From assembly GCA_049515655.1 (NCBI GenBank), contig JBEKTW010000033.1, positions 1-53,609 of the forward strand: a stretch of DNA of 53,609 nt, written 5' to 3'. This DNA comes from JBEKTW01 sp049515655. GTDB taxonomy: Bacteria > Bacteroidota > Ignavibacteria > UBA10030 > SZUA-254. The position numbers were made by a program, and so were the translations under genes. Of the stretch, positions 17,001 through 25,900 are shown piece after piece; within the stretch, counting starts at the first letter, position 1, and each line of letters starts with the position of its first letter. Under the pieces are notes generated by a model. It did not search any database. It had not been told where the DNA came from and saw only the letters and a list, made by a program, of their open reading frames with translations.

Positions 17001-17231
17001 CTTTCGGCAGTGTTCTCTCTCGAAAAGAAGGATCCATCCGTTTTGGTCTTGCCGACAGTATTCAACGAATCGGTTTTGTACACAGTTGTTTCCGAATCCG
17101 ACAGGGACGAGGAGGTTCGCATATTGGACAAAGAGACGAAAACAACGTTTACCGTGGATGTTCCGGCACAACGCACTGCGCTCGTGTTCCTGAGCCGCAA
17201 AGACGGAAGGATTTTGGCCAAGCTTGGATAA
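14052..17231 (+). CDS. Tat-exported glycoside hydrolase (GH5/GH42-like clan A)
   Basis: A large exported glycosidase. The start at 14052 gives a twin-arginine signal directly ('LNRRKFIRTAGGLALATVTG'); an upstream ATG at 14037 adds only five residues. The middle third is a clan GH-A barrel. Its acid/base Glu is in 'IIWDLINEPSF' (about E538) and the probable nucleophile Glu in 'PNLVEETGV' (about E701/E702). Before it come about 380 residues of beta-rich, GATase-like sequence. After it is a Rossmann-like beta-galactosidase trimerisation-type domain ('LLVLPHSQQFSPRNY', 'APKLIVLPSPRTLND'). The substrate is unknown, but the flanking alpha-galactosidases and CBM9 protein suggest a shared complex polysaccharide. 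Tat export implies folding, perhaps with a cofactor, before transport. Confidence 0.75.
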   Translation: MSLNRRKFIRTAGGLALATVTGAIPSLGSWKESGSSDRKLRVAVFHEPAFPTVDFTPISKETLHKALDGYDVSFLSAAEVAAGLSVGSHDVFLNPFGSAFPKGGFVTISKFLTDGGNFVNLGGIPFSVPVDKEGTGWRQEVRQTTHHKKFGITQAFPVPKETINSYIPDEQIDGAKELSKEFTAEEIYELYVRFASTKDFPAEDGSAGERDAVLRPVVVGIGSEKRRLAAPFVQIDRFQGDCAGGRWMLANFKGTITAKAIRALVEIASRGAMQLNVRSSFACYHEGELPSFTIQFRCPKGNAQSIIDDECRIEILNGHQKSIAALTVKLLGEGPLATGYVDVPETESLVPGLYRVNARLKLKSPVVDRSYTMKYTTGFWMFDKELLAGGRPLTLDRNYFLRDGIPYPVTGTTYMASDVHRKFLFEPNPYVWDEDFSEMKNAGINMVRTGVWTGWKNYMLDVGAPNESALRSLDAFILTARKYDIPLIFTFFAFLPEGWGGTNAYLDPRSTDAQKEFIAAIAQRYGAVNDIIWDLINEPSFCNPQHLWSCRPNYDAYESAAWNTWLQERFHSASNDERLARLQEQYRAAANESIDLPSLEDFENVNIFTDRLPIKVTDYKLFAQEMFTGWVKEVKSAIRDNGNVHQLITVGQDEAGTGDSPSPQFFGDAVDFTCIHNWWLNDDLVWDNVVTKTSDKPNLVEETGVMFYEKMDGSAWRTEEEARNLLERKLAISIGAGGAGFLEWIWNTNPYMQSDNEAAIGLYRVDGTAKPELGPVVDLARFFAANKHLMVGRKDEDVLLVLPHSQQFSPRNYASEATKRCVRVMYYHLGMPVASVSEYRPDKIRSAPKLIVLPSPRTLNDSAWEKILALVDRGSTLLITGIVDTDDHWLPVHRLKQFGVSADSKPVAEEEFLMIDGREYRVSYRGDKIQRLEKAVVDEDDPLEVMTMPHGKGMIFWSPLPVEVSESVEPTVALYEYALKGAQLSAVFSLEKKDPSVLVLPTVFNESVLYTVVSESDRDEEVRILDKETKTTFTVDVPAQRTALVFLSRKDGRILAKLG

Positions 17232-17427
17232 CAATGCTGCCACTCATTGATTGTCGTTGAGAATCTCCGGCCATTGTTCTTGATTCTAAGGCCTTCTCTC
17301 ATTACATTACAAGTGCAAATTAAAAAGTCAAAATTAGAAAAAATCCCTTCATTCCTGTTACGATATCCATCAATTCGAAATCGGCAATCCGAAATCCACA
17401 ATCGCCTATAACTCCCGGAGAACGAAC

Positions 17428-20400
17428 ATGAAACAATCGCTGCTGTTAATTATTGCTCTGTTGGGTGCCGTTGTTTTTGCAGGAGCCCAGGACCGGAGCG
17501 GTACGTCTTCACGGTACGATAAGAGCTTTTTCCAGCATGAGATGGACCGATACAGATCGCTCTTTCAACAGCACCCGGCGGAGGTCGCCTCGGGCCAGAA
17601 TATCGATGTGACATACTATAATATCGCCCTTCTCATCACCACATCGCCTCAGTATCTTCGGGGGGACGTGACGATGAAGGCGCTCAGCCGGCAGGATGGT
17701 GTCAATCAGATCACGCTTGACCTTATGCAAAGCATGACGATCGACTCGGTGAAGGTCGGCGGAGTTACGGCCGGTTTCAGTCAGCACTCCAGCACCTTCG
17801 ATGTTACACTCGACCGTTCCTATAATACCGGCGAGTTGATGACGGTCGAAATATTCTATGAGGGAATCCCAGGAAGCAGCGGATTCGGCAGTTTTGAGTT
17901 TTCCTCGCATTCTTCAACGCCGTGGGTGTGGTCTCTGAGCGAGCCCTACGGCGCCAAGGATTGGTGGCCGTGCAAAGACCATCCCTCCGACAAGGCGGAC
18001 TCGACGGACATGCGCGTCACGTGTGATACGGCATTCAAGGTGGGGTCAAACGGCAGGTTGGTTTCGATCACCGAAAACGGAGACGGAACCCACACTTATC
18101 ACTGGCACGAAGGGCATCCGATTTCCACGTACCTGGTATCGGTGGCCATTACGAACTACGCGGATTTCTCAAACTGGTTCAAATACACACCAACCGATTC
18201 GATGCAAGTACTCAACTATGTTCTGCCCGAGCATCTTTCAGACGCTCAAACGAACTTGCCGCTTGTCGTGGGAGAATTGCAAATCTATTCAAGCCTGTTC
18301 GGTCTCTATCCGTTTATCAATGAAAAGTACGGACACTCGGAGTTTGGCTGGGGGGGAGGGATGGAACATCAGACGATGACGTCGCTCGGCGGGTTTGGCG
18401 AAGGGCTGACGGCTCACGAGCTCGCTCACCAGTGGTTCGGCGACATGATTACGTGCCGCACATGGCCCGATATCTGGCTCAACGAGGGGTTCGCCACGTT
18501 CTGTGAGCTCGTGTACGAAGAACATAAATACGGCGAGGGAAATTATTGGGGCGGTATCAACAGCGATATGGTAAGCGCACAACAGGCGACAGCCAGTCTG
18601 TACGTGAGCGATTCTTCGAGCGTCGGTACGCTCTTCGACTGGAACCGGGTGTACGCAAAAGGTGCGGTTGTGCTCCACATGTTACGGCATGTATTAGGCG
18701 ACAGCACGTTTTTCCACTCCATGTACAACTACGCGAACAACCCGGCTCTGCGTTTTAGCACGGCAGGAACGGCGGATTTCCAGGCGGCGTGTGAAAGCAC
18801 CTCCGGGAAGGATCTGAGTTACTTTTTCAATGAGTGGGTATATGGACAGAAGTATCCATCGTATTCGTTTACATGGTCTGCACAGCCACATTCGGGACTC
18901 AATAATATCAAGATCACGCTCGGTCAATCAACCGGCACACTGAATCCCTCGTATTTTTCGATGCCTGTTGATTTCAAGGTCATCGGTGCGAGCTGGGACA
19001 CAACGGTCACGGTATTTAATGACTCGCTGATTCAAACATTTTCTTTTGATGTTTCACATGCACCGGTCTCAGTCCAGCTTGACCCCCGGGGATGGATTCT
19101 CAAACAAGTGTCTATAGCCTTTTCCGTGTCCACGCCTGCCATCAATTTTGGAATAATCAAGGTCGGACTAAGTAAAACGGACAGTGTCATAGTTACGAAC
19201 CAGGGATTGACGAGCATAAGCATCTCGTCGGCGATTTCGAATGATAGCGACTTCAGCGTCACTCCGACGAGCGCTTCCATCGCTGTTAGTGCGAGCCGGA
19301 CTTTTTATGTGACTTTTCATCCGACACGTATGGGACCAGAGGGGGGGCAAATTATTTTCACGCATAACGGATCGAATTCTCCCTATCAGATCGATGTAAA
19401 CGGAACCGGCGGTCCGGTGCCCTATATTCTTTCCAGGAATTGGAATATCGTATCTGTCCCTTCCGCTGTTGCCGATCTCCACAAGGATGTGATCTTCCCG
19501 ACGGCAATTTCGAATGCTTATCGATACAGTAAGGACTCAGGATATGTTGCCAGCGACACGTTACGGAATGGCGTCGGCTACTGGCTAAAATTCAGTAATG
19601 ACACGACCATGGCTATTCCCGGTGTGCCTCGTTACTCGGATAGTATTACAGTGAATGCGGGATGGAACCTGATGGGTTCAATCTCCGACCCCGTTCTGTC
19701 ATCGTCTGTCGTAGCGCTGGGGACCTCATTGCGATCACAGTTCTTCGGCTACAGTCATGGATATCGAATCTCCGACACGATCCAACCCGGGAAAGGTTAT
19801 TGGATAAAAGTGGACGCGCAGGGGAGACTGGTTCTGAATTCACCGGGGCAAGTGCCCGAACACACCCCGAAGATGTACAACACTGAATTGCCTCACAGTC
19901 AGATTACGATCAGGGACGATGCGGGCAACGAACAGGTTCTCTATTTCGATAGTGAATCCTCCCCGGGGTCGGACATCGGCCGGTATGAGATGCCGCCTGT
20001 CGCTCCGCCCGGCATCTTCGACGCACGGTATGCTTCCAATCGTATGATTGAATTCATAAAAAAGGGGAGGTCGCAAGAGTTTCCGATTCTGATCTCATCG
20101 GCTGCATACCCCCTAACGATCAGCTGGGAACTGCAACCGCTGATCGATGCCGCATTAGAAATTGGGACGCGGGAAGTGCGGATGAGTCGAGTGGGAGTCA
20201 CTCAAATCTCAAATCCAAAATCTCAAATCTCTCTAAAGCTCACGGGACAATCCGCGGTTCCAACAATGTTCGCTCTTGAACAGAACTACCCCAACCCTTT
20301 CAACCCGACGACAACAGTGTCATTTGCGATTAGTTCCGCCTCAGGCGGATCATTCGTGAAACTTGAGGTGTACGACGTATTGGGACGGGACGTCGTGACG

Positions 20401-20553
20401 CTGGTCAACGAAGTGAAACAGCCGGGGGAGTATAGTGTGAAGTGGGATGCGACTTCAGCGCCGACCGGCCTATATTTCGCACGATTGACGGTGACGAATG
20501 ATGAGGGGCGGTTGTTGTACCGGGCGGCGCGGAAGCTGTTGCTGGTCAAATAG
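17428..20553 (+). CDS. Secreted M1-family aminopeptidase with T9SS sorting domain
   Basis: A zinc aminopeptidase of the gluzincin M1 family, exported and attached or released through type IX secretion. The signal peptide is 'LLLIIALLGAVVFAGAQ'. The exopeptidase motif 'GGGMEHQT' (about 309-316) precedes the zinc site 'HELAHQWFGD' (H330, E331, H334) and the third ligand in 'WLNEGFA' (E353). After the peptidase comes an ASH/Hydin-like Ig domain (about 575-665, 'FGIIKVGLSKTDSVIVTNQG'). Next is a double 'GWN...GYWIK' module (about 671-806) and a T9SS domain at 'LEQNYPNPFNPTTTVSF' (about 946 to the end). The codons for 'QISNPKSQISLK' just before the T9SS domain come from the 'aaatcccaaatc'-type low-complexity repeat. 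Confidence 0.93.
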   Translation: MKQSLLLIIALLGAVVFAGAQDRSGTSSRYDKSFFQHEMDRYRSLFQQHPAEVASGQNIDVTYYNIALLITTSPQYLRGDVTMKALSRQDGVNQITLDLMQSMTIDSVKVGGVTAGFSQHSSTFDVTLDRSYNTGELMTVEIFYEGIPGSSGFGSFEFSSHSSTPWVWSLSEPYGAKDWWPCKDHPSDKADSTDMRVTCDTAFKVGSNGRLVSITENGDGTHTYHWHEGHPISTYLVSVAITNYADFSNWFKYTPTDSMQVLNYVLPEHLSDAQTNLPLVVGELQIYSSLFGLYPFINEKYGHSEFGWGGGMEHQTMTSLGGFGEGLTAHELAHQWFGDMITCRTWPDIWLNEGFATFCELVYEEHKYGEGNYWGGINSDMVSAQQATASLYVSDSSSVGTLFDWNRVYAKGAVVLHMLRHVLGDSTFFHSMYNYANNPALRFSTAGTADFQAACESTSGKDLSYFFNEWVYGQKYPSYSFTWSAQPHSGLNNIKITLGQSTGTLNPSYFSMPVDFKVIGASWDTTVTVFNDSLIQTFSFDVSHAPVSVQLDPRGWILKQVSIAFSVSTPAINFGIIKVGLSKTDSVIVTNQGLTSISISSAISNDSDFSVTPTSASIAVSASRTFYVTFHPTRMGPEGGQIIFTHNGSNSPYQIDVNGTGGPVPYILSRNWNIVSVPSAVADLHKDVIFPTAISNAYRYSKDSGYVASDTLRNGVGYWLKFSNDTTMAIPGVPRYSDSITVNAGWNLMGSISDPVLSSSVVALGTSLRSQFFGYSHGYRISDTIQPGKGYWIKVDAQGRLVLNSPGQVPEHTPKMYNTELPHSQITIRDDAGNEQVLYFDSESSPGSDIGRYEMPPVAPPGIFDARYASNRMIEFIKKGRSQEFPILISSAAYPLTISWELQPLIDAALEIGTREVRMSRVGVTQISNPKSQISLKLTGQSAVPTMFALEQNYPNPFNPTTTVSFAISSASGGSFVKLEVYDVLGRDVVTLVNEVKQPGEYSVKWDATSAPTGLYFARLTVTNDEGRLLYRAARKLLLVK

Positions 20554-20727
20554 TCAATTGCCGTCGTGGGGCGGAAGGCTGCAGAAGGATGATCTGCGTT
20601 ACGTTGCTGCCTACGTCCGGCTGTTCTCTTCTTCAAAAGTAGGACACCCGGAGCATGCTGTCGTTGCGACCTCGCTCCGGTGAAAACCGGATCGGGAGAG
20701 ATGGATGACCATGAGGTTCTTCACGAT

Positions 20728-21165
20728 CTATTTTCTCGAGGCGATGATCTTTCTTGTAAACTGCATGGTTCTCGAGAACGACTCTTTGTCGGTTACCGGA
20801 AACCTCATCGCATATCCCTCGGAGAACCTCTTTGCGTTCCTGAGTTGTTGCCGATGGAAATCGATATCCTGGTCCTTCAAGAGTATCTCTCTTTCTTTTT
20901 CGCGAACGGTCAAGCTGACCACGAATGAATGAGCAAGAGGAGTAATGTACAGAAGTGCCTTCTTGCTGTCGAACACCTTCAGCATCCAACCGCCGGTCTT
21001 TGAATAGCCCCACTCGCGAGTGAAGCTACTCGTGGTTGCCATGAGTTGATCGTAGTACGAGAAAGCGAGCCCTAATGCTCTCTTGAGACTATCGTTTGTC
21101 GGTTTAGACGTTTTGTCGGTAAATGGTCTTTCTCTGTTTTCCATGCCGGGGAGGTTCTTACGCAT
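20728..21165 (-). CDS. DUF3788-like cytoplasmic protein
   Basis: A 145-residue soluble protein. The pattern 'WGYSKTGGWMLKVFDSKKAL' followed by 'LYITPLAHSFVVSLTVREKE' fits the DUF3788 family, whose members are small single-domain proteins of unknown function with a fold related to YdhG/DUF1801-type proteins. The start could also be the ATG eight codons in; neither has a strong ribosome site. It is transcribed toward the M1 peptidase gene and away from the TPR gene region. The 174-bp gap to the M1 gene holds no other feature that I can support. Confidence 0.8.
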   Translation of the reverse strand: MRKNLPGMENRERPFTDKTSKPTNDSLKRALGLAFSYYDQLMATTSSFTREWGYSKTGGWMLKVFDSKKALLYITPLAHSFVVSLTVREKEREILLKDQDIDFHRQQLRNAKRFSEGYAMRFPVTDKESFSRTMQFTRKIIASRK

Positions 21166-21223
21166 ATAAGTGTGTTTTATGGACTGTCCAGCGCTTCCGG
21201 AGCCAATGTCTTTCCCATCGCTT

Positions 21224-22288
21224 TCATTTCAATGCCTCCAATGCTTTCTTCGCTTCTTCAAAGCGAGAATTCAGTTCGAGAGACTTACGGTATTCGGACC
21301 GTGCTTCTTCCTTTTTCCCGAGTTTTTCATAGATCAATCCCATCCGCCAGTGCGCATGCGCCCGGCTAGGTGCGTTTCTTGGCGGATTACCGTTCACGTA
21401 CGTTTCGAAGAAGGAGAGACCATTCTCCAATTCCTCTCCGGAGAAAAGAGCCGCCTTTCCGAGTTGATAGTAAACGGGGAGGTTCGTTGAGTCTTCCTTC
21501 AGCGCAGCATGGAGCATCTCTCGCGCGCTGCCGAAATTCTTTTGCTCCACATAGTAGATGCCCGCCCCGAGGTAGAGTTCCGACCTTTTATCGACCGCAT
21601 GGATTGCTCTTGAGAAGAGCTTCGCGGCCTTGTCCTCGTTTTTCTCTGTCAGATAGAACGACCAGAGCGCCTGGTAAGCGGGAAGCTTCTTTGAATCGAC
21701 CGAAATCGCCTTCAGGTAACTTTGTTCCGCCTCATTGAGCTCCTTTTCGTACTGGTGAACTCGCGCGTTTTCCAGATATCCCTCGTAGGCGTCCAGCATC
21801 CCGATGGTGTCGGCTTGCGTGCGCGCTTTCTTCACGCTTCCCCCCATAATGCCGGGCGCCTGCAGATAGTACTGGATCAGACTCGACCGCGCTTCAATGT
21901 ACTTTGGATCGAGTTGAACTGCAAGCTCAAAGTTTTTCAGGCAGTCTGCCGCGGCTCCAAATTTCTTGAAGATTCCTGCGCGCGCGGCCTTTGTTCCGTA
22001 TGCGTTGCCGAGCATCAATCGATACCTGGCGTTCAGATTATCGAGCTGGGTAGCTTTTTCAAGATAGTCGATGGCTTCGTCGTAATCGTTGTCGATCGCC
22101 AGCACGCCGAGATAATAGTACGCCTCGGCGGTATCCGGGGATTCCTTTATGACCTGTTCAAAGAGTGCTTTCGACTCATCGGGTTTGCCCTCATCGAAGA
22201 GTTTTTTGGCTTTCTCGATATTCGTCTGACTCAACGTCAGGGATGACGTCACGAGGCAGAGAAGAAAAGCAGTACTGAGAATCTTCAT
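21224..22288 (-). CDS. Exported TPR-repeat protein
   Basis: About 354 residues. The start at 22288 (ATG) places a signal peptide first ('ILSTAFLLCLVTSSLTLSQ'); an in-frame TTG eleven codons earlier is less likely. The mature protein is a chain of about eight tetratricopeptide repeats ('AKKLFDEGKPDESKALFEQV', 'AEAYYYLGVLAIDNDYDEAI', 'LGLIYEKLGKKEEARSEYRK'-like units). It is therefore a periplasmic or outer-membrane scaffold for protein contacts. No enzymatic domain is seen. It probably shares a transcript with the DUF3788-like gene 59 bp downstream. Confidence 0.85.
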   Translation of the reverse strand: MKILSTAFLLCLVTSSLTLSQTNIEKAKKLFDEGKPDESKALFEQVIKESPDTAEAYYYLGVLAIDNDYDEAIDYLEKATQLDNLNARYRLMLGNAYGTKAARAGIFKKFGAAADCLKNFELAVQLDPKYIEARSSLIQYYLQAPGIMGGSVKKARTQADTIGMLDAYEGYLENARVHQYEKELNEAEQSYLKAISVDSKKLPAYQALWSFYLTEKNEDKAAKLFSRAIHAVDKRSELYLGAGIYYVEQKNFGSAREMLHAALKEDSTNLPVYYQLGKAALFSGEELENGLSFFETYVNGNPPRNAPSRAHAHWRMGLIYEKLGKKEEARSEYRKSLELNSRFEEAKKALEALK

Positions 22289-22470
22289 CAGCACAACCCT
22301 GGCTAAACCAAGAATGTTCAATGAGTAATTAATTTAGGCGAAGAGCAACATGTCCGCCGTCATGCCCGCCATGGGCGAGGGCGTTTTCCAGGTCACAGGA
22401 TACTCCCGGTGATCCTCTCCTGTGCAAGTGGGGAGGAGAAGTATATCATTCGAGATGTTAATGCAAGGAT

Positions 22471-22632
22471 ATCCCCGCTGCCGGCTACTAGTCCGGTGTG
22501 CGTCGTTCCCGGGGGCACAATGTCGTCAATATACCACACGATTTGTCCAATGTCAAACTTGGGCGATTTTTCAAGGATTTTCGACATTTGCTCAGAGAAA
22601 AAACTCTGATTCTTCTGAGGTCATGGAAGGGT
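22471..22632. repeat. Dispersed intergenic repeat, copy A
   Basis: 'atccccgctgccggctacta', 'ataccacacgatttgtccaa' + 'tgtcaaac' and 'ctctgattcttctgaggtc' recur with changes at 35728-35945, 45098-45315 and, for the right half only, 52022-52120. A 64-codon minus-strand open frame over this copy is not a gene in my view. The 22289-22690 gap contains nothing else convincing. Confidence 0.7.
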
Positions 22633-22689
22633 CTCGTCCCGCCTAAAAGCGAATGGGACTTCGCTCAGAGTGACGGTCATGCCTATTGA

Positions 22690-22995
22690 TCACTTGAGCA
22701 GCAACAGCTTCTTCGTTTCAATATAATTTCCGGCCTGCAGACGATAATAGTAGATCCCGCTCGCGACTCCTTCCGCATTCCAGGTCACCGTGTATTCACC
22801 CGGAGGTTTCTCCTCATTCACAAGGGTAGCCACCTCTCTGCCGAGAATGTCGTAAACCTTCAGCGATACAAATCCGAAATTGGCAATCCGAAATCCGAAA
22901 TCGGTTGTCGGGTTGAACGGGTTCGGATAGTTCTGGTCCAGAGCATAGTGATCGGGGATTGCCGGTTGCTGATTGAGGATTTCCCCTGGCGGCGC
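22690..22995 (-). pseudogene. Detached T9SS sorting domain of the first BNR protein
   Basis: In the -1/+1 shifted frame relative to the upstream gene, the sequence encodes 'DQNYPNPFNPTTDFGFRI' and ends 'ETKKLLLLK' followed by TGA at 22690-22692. It matches the intact C-terminus of the neighbouring paralogue (27436-27760). A 10-bp tandem duplication at 22996-23015 separates it from the long open frame. Without that duplication the gene would read through as one protein ending at 22690. Confidence 0.85.
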
Positions 22996-25900
22996 GGGAG
23001 GCGTTGGGAGGCGTTTCGTTCGATGCGACGATCCGGATGCGGTTGGAGGCTTTCGTCATTCCTGCCGCTGCCGAGAGAATGAGCTTGCCGCTGCGGTCCG
23101 TCTTCACCCAGTATCCTCTCCCTGGCTGGATGGTGTCGCTGATGACGTAACCGTGCATGTAACCGTAGAACTGCGATGTGGTGATCCCTCCGGGGTCGGA
23201 CGTGATCTGTGTGACCGGAAATGATGTTGAGATCGAGCCGATAATGTTCCATCCTTCCCGTACCTCCACCGTGTCTGTCAACCGCGGACTTCCGTCCAGC
23301 GACAAATAGCTGCTGCCCTTGAGCTTGATCCAATATCCCCTGCCGTTGACAAGCGTGTCCTTCATGGCGTAGCCGTTCTCGAAGGCGAACGCAGGCGAGG
23401 CGGCAAACGGGAAAAGGGCAGACCTGCGGCAATCGGGTACCGTCATGGGAACGCCGACCATGTTCCAGCCCATCGAGAGCGGAAAGATGAACCGTCCGGG
23501 CAGTGCGCCGGCCTCGTTTGACCAGCCGCTCTCAGCGCCGGTGCTATCGACAGCTGTGATGCGATAGTAGTACAAGGCGCCGTTCGTCAGGGCGGTCAGC
23601 AGCATGGTCGTATCTGCGTACCCGCCTGTCGTGTCGATGATCGTGGTCGGACCCGGCGATGTGCCACCGTAGATGCGGTACCGCACGATACCGAAGAGGT
23701 CGGACTGGCCCCAGGTCAGGAAGGCCTGCCCGTCACCCGGAACGGCAATGAGGGTCTGCCGGAACACTCCGGGGGCCGCATTGCAGTCCATAGACCAGCC
23801 GCACTCACGTCCGGTGCTGTCGACGGCGGTGACGCGGAAGTTGTAGGTCACACCATCGACCAGCCCTCCGACGAGCTTCGAGGTGTCGGCGGGTCCGCCC
23901 GCGGTGGAATCAACCAGCCTGGCCGGCCACGGCAGCGTGTCGGCATAGATCCGGTAGCGCACAACTCCAGCCCCGGCACCTGAAGTCCAGTGCAACAGCG
24001 TCCTGTGAATGCCGGCTGTCGCGGCGATCGGTATGGGAGCCGCCGGCACGGCGGACACTTCGTTCGACCAGTTGTTTTCATGGCCGGACAGGTTCACGGC
24101 GGATACCCGGAAGTGGAATTCGACATCCCGCGCGAGTCCGGTGATCAGGGCGGCCGTGTCTGCGACCTTCAGGGTCATTGAGTCGACCGGCGTGCGCGGA
24201 TGGCTGAAGAGGTCTGCGTAGATCCGGTACCGCTGGAAATCCCCTTGATGGCTCTGCGTCCATGACAGCAGCACGATTCCATCGGATAGATCGGATGTCG
24301 TACACGTGCCCGGTGTCTGTGGTGCCGGAGACGTCTGCACGGGAGAGCCGCGTTTGGCAGCCTTTTCGGGCAGTGTCGGGTACCTGCCGACCGCACTCAG
24401 CCGGATGGTCGTACTATTGAGCACGTTCGGCAACGGCCATCTCCATACGCCGCCACCGGTCGTTCCTGCCAGTAACGTGCCCCGCTGCATGGAATCAACG
24501 AGAATCGCCAGCGAAGAGACGGAGGAGCTCTGGAATCCAGCATAAGGACTTGCCCATGATGCCCCGTTATCTGTGGAGAGCAGAATCCTGTTGTCGCTGG
24601 TTCCGGCAAAAAGGTTCGGGCCGTAGTAGGCGAGAGCGGAGACCGATGCAGACGCTGGAGTGACGGTGGTCCACGTTGTCCCAAAATCCGTTGAACGGTA
24701 CAGGCCCGCGCCGTGGGTCGTGACTGCTGAAGCAAAGCGATTGGGACCAATCGCCGCGAATGCGGACGTCTGCTTGAGTCCCGTCAGACCCGGGGATGCG
24801 TTCGACCATGTCGACCCATTATCTGTAGACAGAAGGAAGTGTGCGCACCACTTGCCATAGGCAAAGACGTCGGTTTCCCCGCCGACCTCAGAGATGGTCA
24901 GACTTGACAACTCATCGGAGGCGGTCTTCGTCCATGTCGTCCCGTCGTCGGTGGATTGATACAACCCTTTGTGGCCTGCCAGGACGGTCGTGGAACTCCC
25001 CATCCCGTCGGGGATCACCGCGATGGAGGTTGTCTGGGTCAGGTCATAACACGGCGGACCAGCCGGGGGAAGCATTGTCCAGGAAACGCCGTTATCCGTT
25101 GACCGCGCGAGGCCAGCGCCCCATATCCCGGCAAGGAGATTCGTGTTTCCCGGCCCGGGGGCGGGGATGGTGGCGAGACACGTGACTGCGTGGTTAAATC
25201 TTGACCCCGCGTCCGACCAAGACCGGGCGCCGTCTAATGAGCGAAACAGGTCCCCGCCTGGGGAGAGAAGAGTCCCTTGAGCGTTCAGCGCAAAAACATC
25301 AGTCGCTTGCGACCCGTTGCCGCGCGGGGAGAATACGATGGACGAAACTGGTCCTTTGCCGGGGGCAACCCCGCTCCAGCTCGTATCAATGTTCATGAGT
25401 TGTGAGAGGGGGTATCGCCAAACGCCGGCGGAGCCCGTTCCTGCGAAGAGATTGAAGTCTCCGTCGTGGGAAGAAACCGTAAGCCCGGTGATAATACCGG
25501 GCGTCAGACCGGAATTGACCGCTGTCCACGTTTCACCATAGTCGTTGGAGGCGAGAATCCCACCGGTTCTATTCGTGGCGAAGATGTACGACCCCCCGGC
25601 CCCGTCGGGCGACACGGCGAACGACCACGGGATGAATTCCAGCGGGCCGACCGGCGTCCACGTATCGCCGTTATTCGTCGATCTCCAGATACCATGCTCC
25701 GGCGGGCCGTTAGGCTCGGCCCCCGCGAACAGATAGGTTCCTGACCACGTGGGAACTACGCAGAGGGACCAGACCTGGCCGAAGCCGTGAGCAACGTCCG
25801 TCCAGGTCGCTCCGTTGTCGCTTGACCGGAAAAGGCTGCTGCCCATGCTGGTGTGTACCAGGCTGGCGGAAAATACGTACCCCGTGCCGGGCGTGGCGCC

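Noticed and set aside
22393..22587. 64-codon minus-strand open frame upstream of the BNR genes
   Set aside because: It coincides with dispersed repeat copy A, whose other copies do not keep the frame open.
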